NCBI GenBank assembly: GCA_015183035.1
Contig: JACZZP010000007.1
Location: forward strand, 1,674,001-1,738,000
Source: Meloidogyne chitwoodi
Taxonomy: Eukaryota > Nematoda > Chromadorea > Rhabditida > Meloidogynidae
Direction: 5' to 3'
DNA: 64,000 bases
The notes beneath the pieces were generated by a model, which made no database searches, had not been told where the DNA came from, and worked only from the letters and a program-made list of their open reading frames with translations. The first letter of the stretch is position 1; every line of letters begins with the position of its first letter. Below are positions 41,586 to 52,076 of the stretch, one piece after another. Position numbers and translations under genes: made by a program.

Positions 41586-42200
41586 ATACTATAGTATACC
41601 GGACGCAAAATTTTGTATCAAAAGACATACCATTCGATTTGTCTCGACGAGCTGAGTCGAATGGTACTACTCTCATGATGCGGAAATGCCTAAAAGTCGA
41701 GATACAAGCCCCTAAAATTAGAAAACCCAAAGGGGGGAGTAAGCACATTTTTGGGGTGAAAATTTCAAATATGTGTATAATAACTCATTCGAAAGAGCTC
41801 GTCGAGACCTATCATGAAAATCATCGTGATTGAACGATTATGAACAAAGTTATGAAGGATCGAAGTTTGATGGAAACACGCCAAACTTTGACCTATGGGG
41901 AGTGTTTTATCACTTCTTCGTGTGAGAGCCCATCCCTGGTTGGCTTTTTGGTACATGCGTTATTCTACAGCTATAATTACAACAAAATAATTAATTCAGC
42001 GAAAACAATTTATGAGCAGCCGCGGTAATCACATAGAGGAGCTTACTCCCCTCTATGGTTTTTCGATTTTCAGGGACCAGTATCTCGGTTCATAGGAATT
42101 TCCGCATCATGAGAGTTGTACCATTCGACTCAGCTCGTCGAGACGAATCGAATGGTATGTCTTTTGTTACAAAATTTTGCGTCCCGTATACTATAGTACA
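41586..42200. mobile_element. Foldback element adjoining the PKC-3 stop codon
   Basis: Same ends and arms as the element at 14-807 (ACTATAGTATACCGGACGC and its inverse near GCGTCCCGTATACTATAGT). It is inserted about 15 bases after the PKC-3 stop, so the normal 3' UTR is displaced. The homologous relic near 56439 lacks the element. Confidence 0.85.
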
Positions 42201-42307
42201 GCCCAAAAAAGTTTATTTTCTCTATAATAATGCAAATAATAATTTTATACATCGGCAAAACCATGTCGTAAAGCTCTGATTCAAATTAATAGAAATTAAT
42301 TATAATA

Positions 42308-42961
42308 TTAGGTCGCGTCATATTTAGTGTCGCTAATCTTTTTGCTCATAAAATTTTCAATTGTGTACATAGAAATTTGAAAATTTGTAAAAAAATTCTT
42401 TTAACTGTTACTCAAAATTTGAAATTTTTTGGTTCGATTGGTCTAATGTTATGGCCGCAATTGTAAGGTATACTGTTTTTGCTTTACACATTTAGCGCCA
42501 AAAACGTGAATTTTCTAACTTTGCGTAAAATAATCCGATCGGGATGATCTAAACGGCATTCGAAAGCACATATACTATATTTGATTTGGTCCAGAAGAAG
42601 CATGTCTGTAACTCGGTCGAACCCGGAATTATGAGTTCGACCTTTTCAAAAAACCATATTGTAAGACATTGAGACCCGCCGTTTATTAGCCGTCTAATAG
42701 GGCTTTCAAAGAGCTTTCGAATGATATATAACTTGTCAATAAATTCGAAACAGTTTTCAAGAAAAAAATTTTTTCTGCAGTTTGACCACTTCGATATCTT
42801 CGACCCTAACTTTAGGCCAACCGTACCAAAAAAATTAAAATTTTGGGCTTCATTAGAAAACACCTAAACAAATTCATATATAAAATTTCAAATTTCTATG
42901 TTCAAATTTGAAAATTATATAAACAAAAGAAAAAAGCGACACTAATTATGACGCGACCTAA
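42308..42961. mobile_element. TA-flanked inverted-repeat element
   Basis: Ends TTAGGTCGCGTCATATTTAG (left) and the complement of TTAGGTCGCGTCATAATTAG (right), flanked by TA on both sides as for Tc1/mariner-type insertion. No transposase frame was recognised. The homologous stretch near 56640 lacks it. Confidence 0.75.
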
Positions 42962-43350
42962 TAATAAAAATTAAAAAAATTTTAATTAAAAAAATTTTCA
43001 AAATTTTGATTTTTAAACATTTTGTTTGTTTTTTAAGTATTTTATTTAATCTTTACACTCATCACTTTTATTTAAAAAGCAGCTTGTTTTATTCCTTTTA
43101 ATTATTTTTTATATTATGTTTTAAAATTAGAATTCTTATTTTGATGTGTAATTTCTGGGTTTTATTTAAAAATTTCTATAGTTTGAGATCTTTCAGAAAT
43201 TTCTTTTAAATTTTTTGGATTTTTTATTGAAAATAAAGTATAAATATACCTCCAATAAATTTGAACTCTAATTTTAATGTTTTCAATATCCTCCATTTTT
43301 TGCCTTCTTAAAAAATATTTAATAATCAGATTATTTCACTTTTTCAGCTA

Positions 43351-43835
43351 ACAAGGGAACATATCAACATGCCACTCACCGATTTTGGCAAAACTTCTAC
43401 CATTCGAAAGAGCTTATTGAGTAGGTATAGGATCTCATTTTTTACGTGCCCTAGTTAAGGTATCGCAAAGTTACAAGCTTTTAAAGTTTCAAAAAAGAGG
43501 CTCTCCACACTTATGATCACCTCTATACACTATTTTCCTTTTGTTTTACATGCAGCGGCCGCCTACCTTCTCTTATTTTTTCTTGGACTAACTAGTCGCC
43601 GCTGCAAGAAAAAGAAAAGAGAGAAGAGAGGTGATCTTAAGGGCGTAGTAGAGAGTGGAGGGAAGGAACGCTTTGAAGAGGAAATGGAACATTTTTTTGA
43701 ACTTTAGATGCTTGTAACTTTGCGATACTTTAACTAGGGCACGTAAAAAAATGAGATTCTGTACCTACTCGAAAAACTTTCGAATGGTATAAGTTTTGTG
43801 AAAATCGGTGAGTGGCATGTTGATATGTTCCCTTG
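43351..43835. mobile_element. TA-flanked inverted-repeat element with preserved empty site elsewhere
   Basis: Ends ACAAGGGAACATATCAACAT and complement, arms about 120 bases. It is flanked by TA (43349-43350 and 43836-43837). The duplicate region at about 56998-57015 reads GCAGCTAAATTATGAATAAT without the element, which is the empty site. The short frame inside (43513-43707) is not considered a gene. Confidence 0.85.
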
Positions 43836-44155
43836 TAAATTGTGAATAATTTTTTCACGTGTTGTGAATTAGTCTGTAATACATCTCCTCTACGTTTTGT
43901 GTTGTGGTCTTACTTTTAAGTGTAATATATTGGGATCCATTATTTTATTTAACCCTATTATTTTAATATTTGTTTGTTTTTTAATTATTATTTTTAATAA
44001 AAAACTTTTAACTCCATTAGAATTTGTTTAGTAGACTCGATTGTTATGGTAAAATGTAAAAGAGAATATGAGAATAAGTTAAATTATTATTGTTGGATTT
44101 TATGATAAAATGTAAAATTGACATTGCCCGAAAAATATAAGGGGTCGCTTTAGTA

Positions 44156-45010
44156 TTAGGGTGTCCCATAAAAAATGAGCCACCTTAAAAAAACATGTTT
44201 TCATTGGAATCGGATGAATCAAAGTCAATCCATTCGATGAAATACATTGTCCCCATAAATCTGGCAGCTTTTAGATTTCATTTTTGTGCCAGCTTGCCGA
44301 TTTATATCAAAAAATTGCTGACAGACGTCCCCTAATTATTGAGTTGTATTCCGCGAAGGAAACGCTTGAGCGGACCGAACAAAAATTAATAATATAGGGG
44401 AAGATTAGGGCTATAAGCATGATGAATGAGAAGTTCCTATCCCAGCTTCTGAATTTTTTAGAGAGCAATATGCAAAAACGTGGTCGCTGACGTCAACCTG
44501 AGGATTATGAAAATTTTTGTGAATGGCGGAAATATAGCTGACAATTAAGACCCGAGTACTTTAAACATTTTAAAAATACTTTTGGTTGGATTCTTCTCGA
44601 TGGCTCTGAGTACTGCTTCAAATCCGTCGAGCCTAGGCGTAAAAGCTTAGGTTGCGCTAGAGACTCGTGTCATCGTCAAAAAATTTTTTGAATCATTTTT
44701 TCGTCGTGGATCTATAGAAAACATCCTGAACTAGAACTCTATTAATGTTTTTAGTTGCCTGCTCTGCTGTAAGCCCAGCTAAAATTTTCTAAGCATGCGC
44801 GCGCGAACTTGATTATTTGGCGGTATTTTTCAAAAATCAGTAACAAATCGTATGAGCTATATAAAAATAAAATATAAATGCCACTAGGAAGTGCAAAGAA
44901 TGGGCTATCGAATGACATATAGATCTTTCCAAATGAACCAGTAACAGTGAAGATAAAGATTTTCTTGTAATGCACATTCGAGGTGGCTCATTTTTTATGG
45001 GACACCCTAA
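44156..45010. mobile_element. Tc1/mariner-like element, decayed
   Basis: Ends TTAGGGTGTCCCATAAAAAA continuing into TGAGCCACCT, with a perfect inverted copy at the right end, and TA on both sides (44154-44155, 45011-45012). At 855 bases it is shorter than an active mariner; stops occur in all frames and no convincing transposase motif remains. Confidence 0.75.
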
Positions 45011-45019
45011 TATATCTGG

Positions 45020-45300
45020 TCCGAGCTAGAAACATGTAATACATACCATTCGATTCCTCTCGTAGAGCTGTCAAGATTACATAAGTTTTATTTCTAGGAA
45101 AAATTTCTTAACCGAGATACAGGTCCCGAAAATCGGAAAACCATAGGGGGGAGTAAGCTCAGTTTTGGGGTAAAAATTCGATTACACACATGATAGCTCA
45201 TTCGAAAGAGCTCTTCGAGACCAATAGAATGAGACCAAAATCGTCTTGATTGAACGATTATGAGCAGTTATGGTCGATTAAAATCAAAATCAAAGTGATC
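45020..45300. repeat. Single arm of the large foldback family
   Basis: The stretch contains the family phrases CGAGATACAGGTCCCGAAAA, CCATAGGGGGGAGTAAGCTC and AGCTCATTCGAAAGAGCTCT seen in the elements at 14-807 and 39532-41069, but no inverted partner follows. It is a solo arm or truncated copy. Confidence 0.6.
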
Positions 45301-45678
45301 GAACAACTTTGAAGAAAGTTATGACCAAAAATAGTTCAATTTTCACCGATTTTCAAAAATTCATAACTCAGCCATTTAAGTTTGTTCATAGCTCAAAATT
45401 TGTAGAATTGTAGTAAAGTATATTGCTACAACTATGCAAAATTTGAAAAAATTTGACCAAAAACCTCTCGTATTATAAGTTACTAACCAGCGGAAGTATG
45501 CTCATATCAGTTTTAAAATCATGGGGAAAATTATTAACATGGGAAACATTAAAAAAATATTTTAGGGAGACGCGCCGGGGGAATTGAAAATATTTTGGGC
45601 GTTGAAAGCCTGCGGCTTTGAAAGGGTCCTAGCAGAGATTTTTGCTTGGAATATGTGCGTCATGAGCTTTGTGAAGTT

Positions 45679-45945
45679 GTGGTGGGTTAAAAGTCGTGGT
45701 GAAGGCAAAAGTGGTGGTGAAACCCTCCGGCGTTTGAGGGCCTTCGGCCCTCAAACGCCCCTCTAAAGATTGGAAATTTTGTGGTGGGTTAAAAGCCGTG
45801 GTGGGTGCCAAAGTGGTGGTGCAACACTCCGCGCCCCGCTAATGTTTGGAAAGTTTGTGTTGGGTTAAAAGTCGTGGTGAGTCCCAAAGTGGTGGTGCAA
45901 CCCTCCGGCGTTTAAGGGCCTTCGGCCCTAAAACGCCCAGTGAAC
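45679..45945. repeat. GC-richer tandem repeat with perfect hairpins
   Basis: Three imperfect units beginning GTGGTGGGTTAAAAG (45679), GTGGTGGGTTAAAAG (45781) and GTGTTGGGTTAAAAG (45857). Two of the units contain long hairpins whose arms GGCGTTTGAGGGCC and its inverse flank a TTC loop (45729-45759) with a near copy at 45907-45937. The hairpins stand out as GC-rich in an AT-rich genome. Confidence 0.75.
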
Positions 45946-46972
45946 CACCTCAACCGAAAATTTAGCATCCTTCAACTTGGTCAGAGTTTATCCAAAAATT
46001 TTACAAAAAATATTTTGGACTCTTCTCGTTAAGGGCTTTCAAATGATATATAATTTGGCCCCCATACTTTAATTTTGTAGTAGGCCATTTTGGCTCTCAA
46101 AATTTTGATGGGATTTTATGCCCAAATTTTCAAAAAATCATAACTTTTTGAAAAGTAACCTTTTTTGAATATTTTAAAAACTTAAAAGGTTCCAAAAATT
46201 ATGCTTAATATAATAAAAATACTTTCCATCCAGTCCCATGGCAAAAATACCGAAAATTTTTCGAAAAACCGGAAATTTTCGAATTTTCAGATTTTTGATC
46301 CTAAGTACCTCTAAACTTAATATTTTTCAAAAAAATTTAACTTATAAAATAGCTATTTTTTTTCTTTATTTAATAACATTTGATTCATTCAAATTCGACC
46401 AAAACTCGCAAAGTTAAGGTCGATTGAATTTTTCGGAAAATATTCCAATAGGGGTACCCCTTTGGAAAAATTTTGAAAAATTTTTTTTCGTAAAAATGTC
46501 TTATATAGGGTAAAAACACTCCCTGAAAACGAATCCGAAGTCAGAAAATTTTTTAAAAATTTTTCGCAAAAGTTACGGTCAAAAAACCGTCAGAGTCCGA
46601 ATCACTTTTCGGGCTCTAACTCACTGAGACTCAAGTGGACCCCCAACAATTCTTATGTTTTTCGGACCTCCAGAACATGCTTTACAACGTGGGCTATTAA
46701 AATCGGGTTTTGCTCTCCGATTTCAAAAATTGACTCATGTGACCACCACTTTTTGACTCAAATCACCCCAATCACTCATCCCAGACTCAAGTGGCTCCCA
46801 GACTTTTTGCAGTCTAAACTTGTGGCTACAAATGCCTCAACTGCACCCAAAACTCCCGACTTCATTTTCCCACTCAAAAAAGCAATTTAAATATTCAATC
46901 GGCCATTTCAGTGCCGCTCTCAAGTTCGGCACCAAAATGACCTTGCTCAATGAATTCCGCATAACTGATTAC

Positions 46973-47970
46973 TAGAGTGCGGCAAAACCGCATATGCAGG
47001 ATCCTGCAACAGGACTGGATTTTTAAAATCTTTACAGGACAGGATCCGGCAGGATTAGTCCTGTAAATCCTGTAATTTTGCATATCCTGTTATTTTATTT
47101 ACAGGATCCTGTACAGGATTACAGGATTTACCCCAAAAATAGTCTAAAAATGTTTGACGTGTAAATCCTTTGATTAAATGTTAAAAATAAGATAAAATTT
47201 ATTCAAATTTGGAATTCAATAAGTGTAATTTATGTTGTGAATTGAATTATGCAAGAAAATTAACATCTCAGCAGTATCTGGTGAAAGATATTGTAGATTT
47301 TCGGTTCATCTCCAGGAACCGCCAATCTTAGTATCTCGGGTTAGATCTTCGAAAAGGATAAATTTTCAAAATTTCAGGTTTTGGGTTATTTTCAGCGCCG
47401 CAGGCGAAATTTTTGAAAATTTATTGCGTCTAGTTGCTAAAAATTCACCTTTCCAGCACTGTAGATGAAAATTTGACCTTTATTTTTGTTTTAAAAAATT
47501 TAAAACTAAAGCAAAATAAACAAAAGAATTATAGCTAAAATCTGTGTGTTGTAAAGGAGTCGAACCTTCATCCAGAAATCAAAAGACTTGCATTCTATCC
47601 ACTTAACCACACTTAGATTAGAGAAAGACCAATTAAAATATAAATAAATCTTTCATACTTTCTCTTCTCCCCAGCAAGAGAGTCAAAGAAATCAAGGAGA
47701 AAGAAAAAAGTAAGAGAGAGTACAACGAAAGAAAAAAAGGAAGAAAAATAGTAGTATTTTGGTGTATCTCTACCAATCCTGTAAAATCCGAAAAAAATCA
47801 CAGGATCCTGTAACAGGATTTGGTTTTAAAAAATTATACAGGACAGGATTTACAGGACTAGTCCTGTAAAATCCTGTAATCCTGTTTATCCTGTAAATCC
47901 TAAAAATAACAGGATTTTGCCACAGGATCCTGTAAAATCCTGCCAGGATCCTGTCCTGCGCCGCACTCTA
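46973..47970. mobile_element. hAT-like non-autonomous element rich in CAGGAT/ATCCTG repeats
   Basis: Ends TAGAGTGCGGC and GCCGCACTCTA, flanked by the exact 8-bp duplication CTGATTAC (46965-46972 and 47971-47978). Both terminal 150-200 bases are dense in CAGGAT, ATCCTG and CCTGTAA words in both orientations, as expected for subterminal transposase-binding sites. The interior carries no transposase but contains a tRNA relic at 47545-47612. Confidence 0.88.
47545..47612 (-). pseudogene. tRNA pseudogene inside the hAT-like element
   Basis: On the minus strand GTGTGGT (5') and ACAACAC (3') pair at six of seven positions as an acceptor stem, and the T arm GAAGG-TTCGACT-CCTTT is intact. The D-arm region TAAGTGGATAG is recognisable. 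The anticodon stem does not pair properly and the length is 68, so this is a degraded tRNA carried in the element. Confidence 0.55.
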
Positions 47971-49108
47971 CTGATTACCCATTATCCCCGGACAATTCCG
48001 ACTTATTTGTAATTCAAACAGCCATTTCAGTGCCACACTCAAGTCTGGCACCAAAATGACCTTTCCCACATAACTCCCCACAGCTGATTACCCATTATCC
48101 CCAAAATATTCCAACATATTTTTAAATTATATTGCATTCGGCCATTTCAGCGCCACACTCAAGTTCGGCACCAAAATAACCTGTCCCAAAAAATTCACCA
48201 TATCTGATTACCCATTATCCCTTCCAGACTTTTCCCGCTATATCCCCCGTTCTCTTAATAGCTTTTGCAATTTTTCGTCACTACCCCGTGGCATGGACAA
48301 AATGCCAGCATTTAAAAAGGGTTAGCCAAGCAAAACGTCCATTAGAGTTTTTTTCAGAAATTTTTTTTGGTTCTATATCTACTAATGTGGGCCATCCCCC
48401 TCCAAGCAGAAGTTTTCCGCTATCCCCTCCCGTTCACGAGATAGATCCGGAGCGGGGGCTGTTTCGGCGGGAAGGGACCCCCGCATCAAAAAGTCTATAG
48501 TTTTCCCGGATGCGCACTCATAAGTTTCCAGGAAAATTTCGAAATTCCAGCCCTCTCCCGGTTCTGGTTAAAGCGTAATTTTTTCTTTCGCCGAGTTTTC
48601 ACGAGTTGCAAAGTTATTTTATATATATAACAGTTCCCCTTATACAAGAGAAATTCTCTCACTGACCCTTTTGTCTTTTTCCTACTCTTTGACCTTTTTG
48701 TCATTTATTACGCTGCTGACCATTTTTAATTTTCTCTTCTTGTAACAACAGCACTTTTAGTCAGTTGACGCACGCGTCAAAACTACTTGTTTACTATTTC
48801 TCTTTTTCTTTTTCCCGCTCTCTTAATTTTCCACACTCTTTTCATCGAAATCCGAAGTAATCGACTTAAAATCCAATATCTCGACTTTTAGTTAACAGAT
48901 TTAAATTTCGTCTAACAATTTCATAGATTATAGTTTTAAGAATGTTTTAAGCAAAAAATTAGAAAAATTTTCTATAAATTGAAAATTTTTCTATAGGAAA
49001 CTACAAAAAATGCGTTACCCTAAAGCGGCATGTAAAATTAGTCGTGAAGGATAAAACCTTTCCCCGAACTTTTTTCTTTGTCTTTTTCAATATTATTTTC
49101 AGATTTTT

Positions 49109-52017
49109 ATGATGGATTTTGGTCAATCTATTGATTCTTCCTCTCGTGGAAATATTGTAATTCCGTCAACTTCTGCTGCATTTCGTAATAATGCTTCATC
49201 AACCTCTACTTCCGGGATTAAATCACAAGCTTCTCATTCTTTTGAGAAAATTGGTAGTTCTCTTAGACGTCTAAAAACTGTTTTAGTTATTGATAAAAAA
49301 GTACAAAAATTTCTCAAAGTACGTGAAATGGCTTGTCAAGATATTGAGGCAGTCTCTTCTGCATTAAACGTTAATTTACAGGTTTTTTAATTTAAAAATT
49401 TTTAAAATTTTCTATCAAATTTCTTTAGCTAATTGACTTTGATCGTCTCGATTTTGGTGAATCTTCGACACTCGACAAGTTAACTTAATATAGTTTTTAT
49501 TTAAATATTTGGCTTTTTAATTTAAAGCTTTTATAATGCGGACATTGCACTTATCGACTTTTCGATTACTCATCAACAACCGGTAAATTTATAATAAATT
49601 AAAATTATTATTTTGAAATTTATTTCAATTATTTTAATTTTCCAGAGTCTTTGCTATCATGTTGGGTTAGTTTAATAATTTTATAAATAGTTTCTTATTA
49701 TTTTCCAGTGTTCGAGAGTCAATGGGCCAAACGTACAATATAATAATTATGTGTTGTTCACCTCCCGATATTCCTGATGATCAAAAATGCGAAATGCAAA
49801 TTGAAGCTTTAAAGGTTTTTTTAGATTTAATAAAAATAAATATTTTATTCCAATTTTCAGCGAACTTTAACACAATGTTCTTTAATTGTATATTTTTTAT
49901 CAAAAGAAGATGTAGGTTCAACGTTAGCTCCTGTTCTACTTTCTGCTGATCGTTCTTCAAAATTAGGATGTTTTACTTCTAATTCACAACGTCAGGAATT
50001 AAAATATCAGAAAATGTTAAAAAAAGGGCGAAGCGATTCTTTTGTAATTTTTTAAAGTTTTAATAATTTTAATTCAAAAAATGTATTATAGGGAACTTTT
50101 GCTGATCGAATAAAGCAAGTACTAAATAATGTGACAATCGAAGCTAATGCCCATGCAAGAGAAAAGTTTCTTAGTGATTTACGTAAAGTTAGGGATATTG
50201 ATTCGCATAAAGAACAGTGCAAATTTCTTGAAAGAATGCGTACTCGACTTGATAATCCTGGTAAATTTTTTAAATAGTAAATATAAAAATTTATTTAAAA
50301 AATTAGGGAAATTGTAAAATTTATCATTTTTTAATTATTTTTTAAAGATGTTCTTTCGGTTGATACTGTTCATCAGTTTTTGCTTTGTTTACGTGATACA
50401 CAAGATTATGATGGAATTATAAGCATGATTGATGATTTGGAACGTATTGACCAAAAACAAATAACACATGCACAGGTAATTAAATAATTATTTTTAAAAT
50501 TATCATTTTATTTTTTAGGCTGTTCGTTTTCTTTATGCATTTGCTTTAAATAGACGCAACAAAAATGGTGATCGTGATAAGGCATTAACAACCGTTGAAC
50601 AAATTATGGATTCTTCTGATTATCAAATGATTTCGCCTGGTTAATTTTAAATTTTCTAATAGTTATTTTAAACTTAAGAAATAATTCAAAACATAATTAA
50701 TTTTTAAATTATTAAATCTATGGGATAAATAAAAATTTTTTTTAACTTTATAGATGTAATTTGTTTGGCTGGTCGTGTCTACAAAGATAAATTTATTTCT
50801 AGCGGTTATGAGGATAAACAAGCATTGGATAAAGCGATTGAATGGTTTTTTATATTTTAATATTTTTATAAATTTTAAAATTAAGGTATCGTAAAGCCTT
50901 TAATCTTTCTCCGTTGGAATACAGTGGAATTAGTAATAATTTAATTTTAATTTGTGTTTCGTGGATTATTTTTTATTAAAAAATTTTTTATGGGGATGTA
51001 CTATAAATACGAGAATAGATTTTACTTAACAAAAGTATAAAAATTTATTTTCCATTTAAAAAAGATTTGACTACAATGCTTCGAGCACGTGGTGACACAT
51101 TTGAGAATTCTCCAGAGTTGCAACAGATTGGTTTAGTTCTAAATAGTCTACTTGGGAGAAAAGGTGCGCTCGCAAATTTAACAGATTATTGGGATGTTGC
51201 TACATTTTTTGAAGTATCAGGTAAAATATAAAATTTCTCATATACTTTTTTTTTTTAATATCTCTTTCATTAGTTTTCTAAATATTTTTAAAATTTAGTT
51301 TTGGCTGAGGATTACAACAAAGCATGTCAGGCAGCTGAGAAAATGGCAATGTAAGATTTTTTTAGATTTATTTTAATTTTTCTAATTAAAGGTTGAAACC
51401 ACCTGTTTGGTTTCTCAAATCTACATTGGAGAATATAAAATTAATTAATCGTTGTACTGCTAAATTGCAACTTTCTCCTGTTGAACGAGACAAAAAGACC
51501 TTTCTTTTTTGGACTGAATTTTTTATGGAAGCAATTGATTCTCAAAAGCCTCCAATAAATCAGTCGAAAAAACGTGAAAATACAAGTATGGATGATGATG
51601 TTGAAGATGAGGATGATGAAACAACTGAAGACGAATTATCTTCCAGTAGTACTCGTTTTCCCGTTTTAATTCAAGAGCTTAATAAAACACTGACTCCAAG
51701 CTATTTGAACGTAAATCGTGATAATGTATTATTTAATTTGTTATTCATTTAATAATTTCACTTAATAGATTATTCTCTACCATGTATTGAAAGAAGATAG
51801 CAATAAAAAACATGTTGATCTTAATTTATGTGATGGTGTTCATCGTTGGGAATTTAAGGCAAATAATATAAAAGCAGTTAGTGCTTCAAAACGTGATGAT
51901 AGGTTTGTTATTTAAATTTTTTTTAATTTCTGGGAATTATAGATCAATGTTTCTATATGTTTATGAAAATTCTGATTTTTTCAGTTTGATGTTTCCTTCT
52001 GGAACACACTGCCAAAG
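49109..52017 (+). CDS. NSY-1/ASK1-like MAP3K regulatory half, copy A (no kinase domain)
   Basis: Sixteen exons: 49109-49381, 49429-49478, 49528-49582, 49646-49665, 49709-49814, 49861-50043, 50092-50260, 50348-50475, 50519-50639, 50754-50844, 50886-50932, 51065-51220, 51299-51350, 51392-51710, 51769-51902, 51943-52017; 659 residues plus two bases. It has the ASK1 N-terminal layout: thioredoxin-binding-type region (NADIALIDF homologue [31 protein letters not shown]), the TPR-containing central regulatory region ([48 protein letters not shown]) and the PH-like segment ([19 protein letters not shown]). In ASK1 this precedes the kinase, which is absent here. The last exon ends in phase 2 and the next acceptor (52070) opens the F-box gene in frame, so a fused protein of 1012 residues is predicted. 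If instead the F-box gene is trans-spliced separately, copy A would be a truncated gene lacking a stop of its own. Confidence 0.85.
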
Positions 52018-52076
52018 GTTTTGATTTTGTTTATTTTAAAAATTCATAAAAGTTATTTTTGTGGTATAGATTTATT

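Larger units (their letters stand above)
46890..48230. repeat. Tandem repeat of about 115 bp, interrupted by a hAT-like element
   Basis: Units containing GGCCATTTCAGTGCC, CAAGTTCGGCACCAAAATGA and CTGATTACCCATTATCCC occur at about 46900, 48010 and 48130. The first unit is split by the 46973-47970 element at its CTGATTAC word. Confidence 0.75.
41571..49108. other. Repeat-dominated intergenic region
   Basis: About 7.5 kb between PKC-3 and the first NSY-1 copy, filled with the foldback, TA-flanked and hAT-like elements listed separately. Between the elements, 41571-41585, 42201-42307, 42962-43350 and 43836-43925 are homologous to 56439-57085 downstream of the PKC-3 exon relic. The parts 45300-46960 and 48240-49000 hold degenerate repetitive-looking sequence with no gene that I can support. 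Confidence 0.6.

Noticed and set aside
43513..43707. Plus-strand frame with a hydrophobic start and basic tail
   Set aside because: It lies wholly within the TA-flanked inverted-repeat element, and the purine-rich part is the inverse of the pyrimidine-rich part.
50641..51064. Reading on through the [13 protein letters not shown] frame in NSY-1 exon 11
   Set aside because: An earlier donor (GGAATTAGTAATA) restores YSGINLTTML, which matches ASK kinases; the read-through soon hits a stop.
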